From NCBI RefSeq assembly GCF_000003815.2, contig NC_049996.1, positions 10,407,545 through 10,471,544 of the forward strand: a DNA stretch of 64,000 nt, written 5' to 3'. Within the stretch, counting starts at the first letter, position 1; every line of letters begins with the position of its first letter. A model generated the notes under the pieces. It was not told the DNA's origin. It ran no database searches and saw nothing but the letters and a program-made list of their open reading frames with translations. Source of the stretch: Branchiostoma floridae (taxonomy: Eukaryota; Chordata; Leptocardii; Amphioxiformes; Branchiostomatidae). A program made the position numbers and the translations under genes. Positions 1 to 21,090 of the stretch are shown here, one piece after another.

Positions 1-58
1 TGCTCTTAATTCTACCTCCTGCACATCATAATAACCTCTGATCTTCTTTATTCTCCAG

Positions 59-1582
59 TTTAGCAGAGACGGAGTCGTGAAGTTTTCCTTTACACAAGCA
101 GTCTACTCAGTAAACCTGGGCGGCCAGAAGCCCTGCACACATCAGGGCCTGACGGTGTCGCCTAAGATCGAACGCAGCAGCCAAAACGTCACCATCTTCA
201 AACGGTTCCACAAGGGCGTGACCCGGAAGTACACCACCATCGAGGCTTCCGGTGTGGTCCCAGTCAAGGAGGGAGAGGTCCTGTACTTTGATGTGGAGAC
301 AATGTTGGGATGTCAAACATGGTAAAAGTTTAGTCTAAATCAACGACACAAAATCACTACCTAATCCAACATAGTATTTATACTAGTCAATCCTGGTCGG
401 CCAACCACCTGACACAAGAAAACAGCTCGAGGCACAAACCACATTAAAACAGTGATACCCACCATGTCAACTATCCTCAGCAACCATTTTTTCCTTAGTC
501 TCTTCAGTCTTACCGAATTCGAGTAGGACTGTATTCTAGAGTTAAAAACTTGACCCTCTTTTACATCTTACTTTCAAATTCAACCAAATTGCACCCTTAA
601 ATACTCTTGTGTTCCAATGCCAAAGACAATGATGACAACAACTATAAAATTAACCTGATGCAGATTCAAGAAAAACTCTTGATCTTACTACTGTATTAAT
701 TCACCTGCATTTCCTGGTTACCAGGTACTTCGGCGCCACGAGAGAAGAAGACAAGAACGGCATCGGTGTGGCCAACGTGCTGTGGGTTCCCACGGAGTTC
801 TCGGCGTCCTTCCGTGCCGAACTGGTACCCGACATCGACTGGTCACAGAACGAGACGGAGCTGCAGTTCCAGTACATCAGCACCAGTCGCGATGGTGTGT
901 TCCGGATGGAGGATGGTAGTCATCTCACGTTCAAACAGTCCGGACACGCCAACATCAACTTCTACATGAAGATGCAGCACTCCTGTGACTACATCAAGCT
1001 CATAGCCTTCTACTACACTGTGGACAGTAAAAAGGCAGTAGCCGTCGCACAACAGGTACGCACCGTTTATACTGTTCAGCATTTTCCTATGGCAACAATG
1101 GTAAACATCACCAAAGCCTATTCCGGTTATAACTTTACAGTAATATGATAGCAGGGCAGATCATCTTTGTTGGTACGATCCAAAAGTCTTACTGTGAATT
1201 TGGAGATTGTGACTTTCATACAACACAAGCAAGTAGGTCGACGGATGTGCGACCGAAAATTCGAGGTAAGCAATTCGCTTGTGTTGAACAAAAGTTACAA
1301 ACTGTTAACTTCACGGTAATACATATGTGATTTCTAAATGGTTATGTTTGCACCAATTCAATACTTGTCACAGCTTTCATGGTGCACTGATATGTGGTAA
1401 ACAATCCCGTTGCCCAGGTCCTCGGTAACACGCAGGGCATGTGGGACGGCGTGGCGCTCAGCAGCTCGCACAAGGTGGAGGAGGACTCCCGGATGTACCT
1501 GAAGCTGTTCTGTGTGAGAGGAGAGGTGGAGAGGGTGGCCTGGGAGTGGAACACGCTGTCTGTCATGTGGATCCACCAATGA
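59..1582 (+). CDS. C1q/TNF-like jelly-roll protein, last three exons (5' partial)
   Basis: Coding exons are 59-321, 725-1055 and 1418-1582. Each is bounded by AG/GT sites, the phases agree (TG|G rebuilds Trp at the first junction; the second junction is phase 0), and the gene ends at TGA 1580-1582. The first exon opens after an acceptor at 57-58, so the gene starts left of the window. The second half reads GVFRMEDG, then HLTFKQSGHANINFY, then WDGVALSSSHKVEEDSRMYL and finally WEWNTLSVMWI. This resembles the strand order of TNF/C1q jelly rolls: a 'G-Y-phi-x-Q' strand early and a hydrophobic last strand at the C terminus. The first exon has a similar shape (VKFSFTQAVYSV, VVPVKEGEVLYFDV), so there may be two tandem sandwiches. 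The family call rests on pattern only. The protein is probably extracellular, but the signal peptide would lie outside the window. Confidence 0.6.
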
Positions 1583-1639
1583 TTCAAGCAGGCCTGATGG
1601 GCGTGTAGAAAACCTTTTCTTGTCATTTCACCTTGTTGG

Positions 1640-1930
1640 TACATGGTGAGCTTACCGGCAATAGGTACCTTTGTTGATGAGCTTACCGGCAATAGGTACA
1701 GTGGTGTCCATAATGCTCAGAACTTCATTTAACAATGTTGAAGAGCTTATTGGCAATAGGTACCTTTGTTGATGAGCTTACCGGCGATGGGTACAGTGGT
1801 GTCCATAATTCGCAGAACTTCATTAGGCAATGTTGATAAGCTTTACCGGCAATAAGTACATTTGTTGATGAGCTTACCGGCAATTCGTACAGTGGTGGCC
1901 AAAATGCTCAGAACTTCATTAAACAAACAT
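1640..1930. repeat. Minisatellite, ~95-bp unit, three copies
   Basis: Blocks beginning GAGCTTACCGGCAATAGGTA recur at about 1648, 1743 and 1838. Each holds the same core twice and ends in GCTCAGAACTTCATT. The array begins about 60 bp after the stop codon of the preceding gene, so it probably lies in that gene's 3' UTR. Confidence 0.85.
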
Positions 1931-3895
1931 ACAAAGACAGCAAATCCAGTGATTTTGTGTCTGCCAATTCGTTTGCTATATCTTAGCAGATACCCACTAT
2001 TTATCTATTCGCCAAATGAGTTTAGTTAACATGACTATACTTTCTGGCGTATCATGTATGATACAACCTTCCCAAGTAATGCTTTGTGTTGATCGCCAGT
2101 ATATGATATCCATTTTGAACTAAACTTGGATGGTAGTGGTAGTTCTTTATAAACTTTATATTGCACTATGTAGCTATAGTTTATATGCATGTTTGACTCT
2201 ATCCATATTTGCGCAGCAGCAACATAGGTTCTAGTTCATACACATGTACAGGAAATAATCTCAAATCCTTCAGACTATTTTAATGAATAGATAACAGGTC
2301 AAATGATACAGGGAAGGGACTGTACGAGTTATCTCAAGAAAGATATCACTACATCTATAGATACCTTTGCTGAAATAACTCAGATAGCGCCCCCGTGGAG
2401 TCTTTTCTGTAGACATATGCTCAGTTGAGGTATGGCTGTGGACTACCAGGGGTAACCAGACTATCTCTGCAGGGATATTTGGTAATGCCCCAGCTTATAT
2501 GATAGTGGTCTACAAAGAAAAAAAGCATTTGCAGCTGTCCGTGTCGCCAAATCTACCCTAGATAGGCTGTCTGCTGAAGCTCCAGACAACTAAGTTGGTG
2601 CATCATCCAACATCTTTTTTTTTTAATTTGTTAACCTGATTATCCAAGTGTATTGATTTAAGTACAACTTTATCAAAAGACTGTATTTTGTCTGTTTTAT
2701 TTTTACAATTAATCGGACAGAGCGTGGTGTTCTTTTATTGTGAAGTATGTTTTCCAAGTCTATATATTCTTAAGGTTTATGCTAGCTCAGTGTGCATAGT
2801 ATTAATATTTACGTGTATATTGCAGTTTCAAAGATGTGAGTTCTTAAAAAAATGTAGGTAACAGTTAACTAAAGATATTTACCCCTACAGGGGTGACCAA
2901 ACGATAATTAAGGTATTATGGTTATATCTACATTTACGAAAAGGCTGAGACGGTTGTAAGAATTATTTCCATTTGCAAACGTTATCATTATTCGTTCTTG
3001 AAACATCACAGTAGTTTTCATCATGCTACCCTAAAATAGGTATTTTTTTCTCTGTGTGGTTAAAATTGTACTATTTCTGTAACGGTTAGGTTTAAAAGTG
3101 GAGTGTTATCATTTATGTACAGCGAAAGGCATTGTAAATAAGGCACTGGACTAACTTAAGTCAGTTTATGAGACGTATGTTACCCTTTTGTATTTCTACT
3201 TGTAAATCAGCAACATGTTATTCTTAGTAAGCTTAAGTTGTTGTTTGATGGTATGAGAATCAGATTGACTGAGTGCTTTGATATTTTTTTGCAGGGCAGT
3301 GGCATATTTGACAATGAATGGAGATATCATCTGACTACAACTAGCTTTGTGTTATGCATAATTATGTTATCAAAGAGACTGTAAGTTTATTTGTCATGTC
3401 TGTTTCTTTGGAGTCGTTTCATTTCGTAAAACATTGCAGAAATGCTCAAGGCACGTAATTGATGATGAATAAAGGTGATCATTAATAGACATGAATTATG
3501 CTTCCTTTACATACTCAATGAGGAAATGCTACAATAGCCTTCTTTGCTAAAAAAAGACTTTCATATTTGGGTAGAAGACATGATCAACTCCTGTGATTTA
3601 TGCAAACCAGGACATTTTTGTATAACCAATGAGAAACATTTATGATACATCAGTCAAAAGATTGACATATTTGCCAAAGGAATGAGTTTGTTTATGACCA
3701 ATGCGGCTATTTTACCAAGATCTGAAGTGCCCGAAAGTCAAGATGTTGAAAAGCCACCTCACAAATAAAAATGGAAACTTGCAATGAATCCTGAAATCCC
3801 CAGGTTTTATCCTGTTTAAATTATTAACATGCCAAAGTCATAAACAAGCACAGTCAAACCAGCCCGAGCGACCATCCCTCAGACTAGTTATTTCT
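1931..3895. other. Intergenic, no gene seen
   Basis: AT-rich DNA without convincing exons on either strand. It holds the remaining 3' flank of the jelly-roll gene and the 3' flank of the prokineticin-like gene that is transcribed towards it. Confidence 0.5.
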
Positions 3896-4807
3896 TTATT
3901 TCCCGTCAAACATGTCCAGAAAGCCCATACCGCCGTGATCGTCCACATACTGCCGTGTACGACAGGTCCCCACCGCGTAGCCACCTGGGTTTGGGAAGCA
4001 CAGCAGCCCGTCGGCGCACTGACAATCGTACACCGACTGGAAGGGTACCCCTGTCCGGCACTCCTCCCCCTCCTGTAGGTACAAGCCACACTGGCCCGTA
4101 ACGGCTGTGGGAGCAGGAAATTAGAAATGAACTGACCACGAGAGATAGCTTGTCGCGAAGACGAGAAAACCGGAAGTTTCATTGCAGTACTAATGAAAGC
4201 AGCTAAGGGGGGCCAAAACTTTGTGGTCTCATCAAGACATAAACAAATCTTTATTGAGACGACAAAAATACAACGACTTTTGTAAGGTCTATATCAAGTA
4301 TCAAACAACACATCCATCTCTAGGTATTGTGTCTGGTATCATGTACGAAAAAGTTCGTTATCGATTCAAAAGTGAGGCTTTTTCACGCTTACCAAAATCA
4401 CTTGCCCAATGGAAGACGACCGTTCCATCCACACGGCAGCATCCCCTGATGAGGCAGTCAACGTTTGTCGAGCATGTTGTCTGAACCTGATGTAAACAAA
4501 AGTACTACTGCCTCTAAATAGTGGATGTAAATGTATCAAAGCATTTTCTTACAAATTTTTCAAACGAGATACCCTGGAATTTCCAAACTTGCTGAAGAAA
4601 TTCAATACCTTGGCAGAAATAACGTTACATCTTTATTAGCCATATGGCAGGTCACAAAAACACAATTTGCCTCACAAGATAAGATGTACTTTATAAACCC
4701 ATGACAGGATCGTCCGATAATACATAACAGACCATTACCTGAAACTGTGCCTGTGTCACTGACAGGACACAGACAATGAAGACTGCAAAACTCCTCACTG
4801 GTTGCAT
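3896..4807 (-). CDS. Secreted ten-cysteine protein, prokineticin/Dickkopf-Cys2/colipase-like
   Basis: Three exons on the minus strand: 4807-4739 (ATG plus a 23-residue signal peptide with hydrophobic core FAVFIVCVLSV), 4486-4393 and 4104-3896 (TAA). All donors are GTAA-type and all acceptors CAG. Phases agree (0, then G|CC making Ala), giving 123 residues. The mature chain has ten cysteines spaced as in prokineticins and Dickkopf C-terminal domains: C-x5-C, a CC pair (GCC), VTGQC, LQEGEEC, DCQC, then GLLC and GTC. The run EGEEC followed by CxC and LLC is the closest point of resemblance to the prokineticin/AVIT family, although the AVITGA N terminus required for vertebrate receptor activation is absent. 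A short Asp/Gly-rich tail follows the last Cys. The likely role is a secreted ligand or modulator; its partner is unknown. A possible AATAAA (3900-3895) overlaps the stop codon. Confidence 0.8.
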
Positions 4808-5189
4808 GGTGTACAGTACTGGTGTAACGTTAACACACCCAGGTAAAATGGCGTGAGAAACTACAGGTGTGACATGTAGACCGCACCTTATATGTAACTG
4901 TTACAGACCCTGACCTTGTTTACAGTACATATGACAGAGGACTGTATCCAAAAATACCAAGTTAATAATCAACAAAGCAAACCAAGATTTTGCAATGCAC
5001 TGGCCATTTTGAGAGACACTGAGATCCTCGAACAATCCATGACATCAAATATCATTGCAATCGAATTGTACACACAATACACAATGCATTCGCCCTCCAT
5101 CCTGAAATATTGATGAAATAAATGTAAATGTCTTAATCCATTCAATGATTCATCTATCCTTCCATTTATGCATTCATTTTTATACTTTA

Positions 5190-5475
5190 CTTCAGTTTTT
5201 AGCCGGGAAATACAGAAGATCAAAGAAGGGTCCGCATCTGAGGCGTCGCCAAAATGTGGTAGAACTTGCGCGTACTGCAAGCCTTCTTCCCGATCTCCTT
5301 GTTCTACCTCATCAAAGCTTAATAACGTGCAGTCGTGGATCCTAAAATGTACTTGTGCTGTCCTCATGTGCCGTGTTGGCTCAGTAGAGTCTGAAGCAAA
5401 GATTTTTCCGTCAGATTGCCATTTTGCTACCGAATCACCTTTGAAAAGTCAGAGTTTCCCGCCATGTCGATATAG
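5190..5475 (-). other. Possible degraded or unfinished exon with Tudor-like start
   Basis: On the minus strand one frame reads GDSVAKWQSDGKIF and runs on for about 70 residues with protein-like composition (SDADPSLIF near the end). The opening resembles the first strands of a Tudor domain. An ATG at 5465 (MAGNSDFSK) lies just upstream, but in another frame and followed by a stop. No firm donor is visible at the other end. This may be a pseudogene or one exon of an unresolved gene; the function call is weak. Confidence 0.25.
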
Positions 5476-5479
5476 AAGA

Positions 5480-5836
5480 GTACACTGAATTTAGGGGACA
5501 TATGGATCGATACGATAATGCTAAATATGATAAAATATGAGGAAGTTAACAGATATTTCATCAAAAATTCTTATATTATATAGAATAATTAATGGTAAAT
5601 TGTAATATTTTTGTATTGATTGAAAATCTTTAATGTATCTAAGTTTGCAGTCGTCCCCCTATGAAAAAGTGTAACACGCTAATCATATTTCCCACTAGGC
5701 TGTGCGAAACAGACGACAGGGAAAAATGGGGAATGAAAATCACGAGATGAAATGACGTAATTCCAAACGTTTTTTTAACCTTTGTAAGAGTCTATGACAT
5801 TCTGAAAACGCACAGGAGACCATACAGCACGGAAAG
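5480..5836 (+). promoter_or_regulatory. TMEM41A promoter region with CRE-like TGACGTAA
   Basis: The sequence immediately upstream of the TMEM41A start codon contains TGACGTAA at 5753-5760, a full ATF/CREB-type site about 80 bp before the ATG. No TATA box is obvious. The motif match is seen directly; its use is inferred. Confidence 0.35.
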
Positions 5837-15316
<9,480 letters not shown>

Positions 15317-15365
15317 AGTGCCCTGATATACATGACATTGTACACGTACAATTGCCACATTGAGG

Positions 15366-15367
<2 letters not shown>

Positions 15368-15421
<54 letters not shown>
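15368..15421 (+). repeat. (AC)n microsatellite
   Basis: About 26 uninterrupted AC dinucleotides, starting 50 bp after the TMEM41A stop codon, in the presumed 3' UTR. Confidence 0.98.
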
Positions 15422-15423
<2 letters not shown>

Positions 15424-17109
15424 TACAAACACATTCAAATATTTGGAAACCATTGCAATTACTTTGTATTTTGTAGGTGATAATAGTCAATGCTGCAAAC
15501 AAAAGCTCACATACACACTAAAACCCAGAGCAGGTAAGGTGCAGGTAGGTATAAAGAATACCTGCACAATTCCAGTTTAACCAATTTATGCAATCTAATA
15601 CCTAAGTGTACACTATGGCTTGACTTTGACTTGACTTGACAGATAATAACATACGTGTGACACGTCTAACTGACCAAAGTTTTTTTGCATATCAAAAAAC
15701 TCTCAAAATGGTTCAATGAAAATTAGGAAACTGACTCTTCAAAATCAACATACCAAGGTAGCTGTATTAGTTACAACAAGGTTAGACAGATATGTAGGCT
15801 AGGATAATGTGACCAATGTTATTTAACAAACTTGTTAATTGTATCCATGGGACAATACATAGGGTTTTGTGACAAGTTATGTCACAGTTGTTGTCATATG
15901 CTAACAGTGGCATCAAGCATTCCAAGTATACTGTTGAGATTGTAAATTTATAGACATTTTATGACTCAGAATCATGAAGAAATAAGTGAAAATGTGGTTA
16001 GTTTGTGGCTGCTTTTAAAGTGAGAGGTGCATAGAAAATACCTTTCTTGTAGTTGTGCCATTTTGTGCAAAAAATAAATTTTATCTTAAGTACCATGAGA
16101 AGGAAACAAGTTTGTCAATGGAGAATCTTGGTAGTGCAATGGGCTGGAAATTTATGGTTCCAGGCAATGTCATGGTTATGTACAATGTACACGACTTGTA
16201 CATTCCAGATATACTTGTTAAGTTTTGTTGCAACTCTTAACAGTTTGGTTTTTCATTTTACCTCCGATGTTAAATACTTTGCGCACAGTTTTATTTTATT
16301 CCTTAAGTTGTGACTGTCCATCATCAGTGCAATGTATAGTTATTTCACATTGTCATTTTATTGCAATATTGAAGATAACATATTCAGACAATGCTGCTTG
16401 TAGTTCCTAATTTGATGTAGTTTTAGTTTCAGACCTTGCTTTGGTCACCTTGCTTTGTATTTTCTTCAGATGTTTTATTAAGTTGTGTTGTATGATTTAA
16501 ATTTTGTTATTCCTACTTGTCAGGTACAGAAGGATTTGTCCATGATTAGGTCACCTTTGTTTGTTTGTTTTTTTGTTTATTTTCAAACGCCTTTCACGTG
16601 TGTACTGATACACTGACTGTTTATTTCACTCAATATCATTCCACTACTTTGCCTCACATATTATCATTATCATCATCCTCAATGTATATTATAGTGACCA
16701 GTATATTATTGTCCAAGGCTAAACCATCTAAAACATTATTGATGTAGGTCTTTCTTTAGTTCCTCGCCTTTTTTTTCTTCAGTGGATTCCCACATAACAG
16801 TCATCTACTGCTTTGCGCATCAAATTAGATTGTTTAAGAAATACCTGTGATTTTGTTGCTGGCATGCTGCAAATTTCCTGTATACATATTGTAGTTAAAG
16901 GCACCACATGCAGCCACCAATTTAATCATGGTCTTTTTGTTCGCAAAAATTGTTGGTGACAGATACGTTAATGAAGGTTAGACATCCAGGTAATAAGATA
17001 CGCCAAAAAACAGCTTTAGGTTATTCTACAAACCAATTAGATACCCACCTTTAATGTAGTATTCATTTGTAGAAAAAAGTTTAAAACTTTTATTATCTCT
17101 ATTATATAT

Positions 17110-17490
17110 TTTGAAGCAGCTCATGTGACATGTAAAACATGGCATAGGAGTTATAAAACATCTCTGTCTTATCCATGTGATCTATGTCTTCTATAACACA
17201 AACCCTTGGCAATCTAGTAAGCATTTATATCCTTTGAAGCAACTCATGTGACATATGAGACATGCTCTAGGAGTTGCAAAACATCTGTATCTTATGCATT
17301 TCATCTAATTATCTTGTGTAACACAAACCAATTCCTTGCCAATAAGCATTCTATATATTTTGGAGCAGCTCGTGTGACATACATGTATGAAATATGATGC
17401 AGCAGTCTTATCCATACCATCTTAGGTAACACAAACCAATTCCTTGGCAATCTAATAAGCCTTCTGTATCCTTTGAATTAGCTCATGTGT
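17110..17490. repeat. Minisatellite, ~120-bp unit, about 3.5 copies
   Basis: Copies start near 17117, 17238, 17366 and 17478 with GCAGCTCATGTGACAT or close variants, followed by AACACAAACC and CTTGGCAATCTA in each. Confidence 0.75.
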
Positions 17491-18316
17491 AATTGAATAC
17501 AGGATAAAGAGCAAACATGTGGTGCTTTTGCCTAGTGACTGTAATGTGATTAATCCTGTTTTTAATGGGCGTATAACAAAATCAAAAAAGAGGGAAAACT
17601 AGAATAGAGAGACAAGACGTTTTTTCACTATCTGATCACACAGGATGTGGATATGGCTGATGTTGTCCCACTCCTCGGTCACATACATAAACCTTTTTAC
17701 CATGAATGGAATTCAATTTGTGGTAGAAGTGCCGTACGTTTGAGAAAACTGAAGGGCAATAGTTAAACATATAGAACCGTGGTCACAAACGCCTTACTCT
17801 CAAGTTACAGTGGTGTATATATTGAAAGAAGGTGATAGCATATGTCTTATATACATATTGATATACTTGTTATAACTTGCCAGCAAAGTGTATTATTTCA
17901 CTAATGTTGATTTTGTAGCCACCATCTCCTAACAGTGTACATATTTGCTTAATATGTAAATTTTGGAGTTATGCCATTTTAGATGGTCTATGGTGATTTT
18001 GACCAATGAATATAATATTAGGAGTAGGACAAAGCCAATAATGGTGTGGTTGTACATGTGTTGCATCAAAATCTGTATGATGCCCATTGCACATGATGTG
18101 TACATGTACCTGTGTAAGATGTACATGGGAATTCTGACTAAAGTATAAGTTGTTTTCAGGGAGTGTTAGTCAGAGTTGACATTTCCTGTAATTTCCATGT
18201 CAACATTCTATTTATGCGCTGTTTCAGGCACATAATCAAAAAAGGATACAACGATACGACGACGTTTCAGGGCTTTGAAAGTGTGATTGGATAAAAGTTG
18301 AACTTAACATTCAAAT

Positions 18317-18591
18317 GCCACACCAATTTTATTTGCCGTTTCTCAAATTTCCGGACCCTATTTTTCCGATTTGAAAAAAAAAAAGGTTTCAAATTGAAGC
18401 CACACCTCATAATTTTTCTTCAAACTTTGAACTTTGCTACCAGGGACCTCTTAAATGTTGAAAGTTTAGGTTTTCCTGTCCAATCTCTCCTACCCCGACT
18501 TTTTGAAAATTTTATATATATTTTTTTTTTGCCAACCGACCCAATTTTTGAAAAAATCTGAGAAACAACAAATGAAATTGGTGTGGCCTAA
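18317..18591. mobile_element. MITE, ~275 bp
   Basis: The left end GCCACACCAATTTTATTTG is answered by CAAATGAAATTGGTGTGGC on the right, an inverted pair that continues into TTTCTCA/TGAGAAA. The interior is AT-rich and non-coding. Confidence 0.75.
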
Positions 18592-20540
18592 TGTCTATAT
18601 GTATAGGAACATGCAAGCAATTCTAACACACTATCAAATACTTGGCATGTTGTGGTAAAAAGCATAAGGACGTGTAAAGATGTTCTTCCAATGTGGATTT
18701 ACACATGTATGAGGGTTGTTTTCCAATTCATCAACCACCCAAGGCTAGGAAACACACCTATAGTATTTACTCTCTCATCCAACTGACTTACAAATTAAAT
18801 CATGGTGAAGGAAATTAATTGTGGCCTTCTCATAGACTTGCTGTTTTTTAGATAAGGTTATGCTGGTGATATTCCCACTTTTGAATGTGCAACAACATAC
18901 ACTCTTACATAGGAATTAAACACTCAACACTGGAACTTGTCTTGACTGAAAAGTCATTCCTTTATTGACACATACAAAACAAGACCAGAATAAAGAGACT
19001 TTAGGATTTCTGTTACATGTACGTAGTACACTATACATACAAATACACAAATGAACACTTTTTTGGAAACAGCTGCAAAAGAGTTTTTGCAACTGAAATC
19101 CAACTGTCCTGAAAGTTTTAAGTATGTTTGGTACCGTATGACAATGTATGATGACTTCTAGTGTACGATTAGCTGGCAAAAAGTACAAGTCTCTTTCTAT
19201 GCCCAAGTCCAAAGTGAACCATAGACATCAAATGTGCCTCTGCACTACTTAAAATGTAAAACAATTTAAGTCATACATCTGGTATACTTCTAAAGAGAGA
19301 TTTATAAAGACATGTTTTTCCTTCCGATATAGAATTTGGCCATCTCATTATCATGATTATGCTTTTATGGCAATACATAAATATATATCTTTATAATATT
19401 CCTGGATAAAATAAATCTTTAAGTGTAATAGACATCTTTTTAAATACAGAATTAATCTACTTCATGAGGTGACACAAACTCATCTCCTATGTAGTATATC
19501 ACAGTAGAGATTGAAATTCAAGACAATCTGCAATCTTCCTTGCCCTAGGACAGATTGGAATTGCAATTTTCCAAAACATTTTGATGTCTAGGATTATCCA
19601 GAATTCCAATCTCTATTGTGAGATATCTATACAATTGATTTTAGCCCCCTCCCAAAAAGTATATACAACTTTGATAGTGATTGTCAAGGGGAGGGGGGTG
19701 AGATCCTTCAAATCCAACTCTTTAAGCCATGTGATGTACACATAAAGAAGTTAGAGTCCTTTGTAAAGCTGGCATTGAAAAATGAGAAAGTACATTGAAT
19801 TGAAAGTTAAACTGACCAAGAATGAGAAATGTTTCACAAGGTCCATATATGGAGCAAAAACAAGGTAATTTTTTTCTCTATGGCATCAGATTAAAAATCT
19901 CTAGAGGTTGTCAACCGTAGTATTGAGTTTATTTGTCCTTGTGATGATAGCAAGCAGTGAAACTTTCAAAGGAGCATTTTTCTGTTCCTCAGAGTAAAAA
20001 AAGGTGGTGTAAAGTGTATTTCTTGGCACCCAATATCAGCTAAGTTGCCTGGGTTGACCATGTATTGCATTGTCTGCAATTTCAATAAATCTAAATCTAA
20101 GATAAATGGCGACAAGTCTGTATAGCCTGAGTTTTAGTCAGATTCAGCTTTAGCTCCAACAAATGGACTCAACCTCAGTATGGCTGGATTCCAGTCTATG
20201 GTACCTGCTCCTTCAACCAAGACTCAGTACATGAACTAACATCCATATAACGTTACATTTTTCATAACATCATATCATTTACACACCAGTAATCAATAAG
20301 TAAATACACTGATGACGTAAAAAAAATCAGCTCTAATTGAGGGTCTGCATGCGCTTTTCTGTCAGGCGTAGGCCGACTATTTTGATTTCCTGTAATTTGT
20401 AGGGAAAGCTGTAATTCACATAATTCGTAGTGAGGAAACCAAATTTTTGTGATAATTGCCTTGAAGTTCCTCCAATTTAGTGTAATACGTAGGTTGTTCT
20501 TCTGAATTTAATTCTAGCGGATCATGCACGCTCCGGTCGT

Positions 20541-20640
20541 NNNNNNNNNNNNNNNNNNNNNNNNNNNNNNNNNNNNNNNNNNNNNNNNNNNNNNNNNNNN
20601 NNNNNNNNNNNNNNNNNNNNNNNNNNNNNNNNNNNNNNNN
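20541..20640. other. Assembly gap, 100 N
   Basis: Exactly 100 undefined bases, the usual placeholder for a gap of unknown length. On the left it follows a repeat that begins GAGGGTCTGCATG at about 20340. Confidence 0.99.
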
Positions 20641-20974
20641 ATATAAAGTACTTACAATTCAATATATATCAATCTTTTTCCACAACAAAAAGATGACAAA
20701 AAATATCTGAATAAGACCAGATAAAATGATTTTGAAAAGTTTGGGCTTAACAGTAACTGTTTGTATCAGACTGACAACATTGAACATAAATTCTAAAAGA
20801 AAACATTATAATGTCTTTCTGCAGTAGACAGCCATTTCCTTATATTGTATGTACCCTTGCAATTGCCACCTGATGTCATTACACAAGCACACATACACAT
20901 ACACATACCTTGCACATGTACATGTACATACCTTGTTTTGAAATAAGTACAACAAAAACTTAATCTTTTACTTA

Positions 20975-21090
20975 ATGTAAAACTTGATCTCAAAAGAACG
21001 AAATTGGATATGCTCTCTTCTTGTCCTTAATGTAAAACTTAATCTCAAAAGAACGAAATTGGATATGCTCTCTTTCTGTCCTTGGTGCTT
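20975..21090. repeat. Tandem duplication, ~51-bp unit
   Basis: The string CAAAAGAACGAAATTGGATA followed by TGCTCTCTT occurs twice about 51 bp apart, with related degraded copies of TGTCCTTGGTGCT spread to about 21370. Confidence 0.7.

Larger units (their letters stand above)
15317..18930 (+). other. Probable TMEM41A 3' UTR / flank, no coding exon
   Basis: AT-rich sequence after the TMEM41A stop. It contains an AATAAA at 16073-16078, a minisatellite and a MITE, described separately. No splice-bounded reading frame was found on either strand. Confidence 0.4.

Noticed and set aside
3838-4182. 114-codon minus-strand frame
   Set aside because: Overlaps prokineticin-like exon 3 in another frame and reads through its acceptor; the exon model with matching phases is better.
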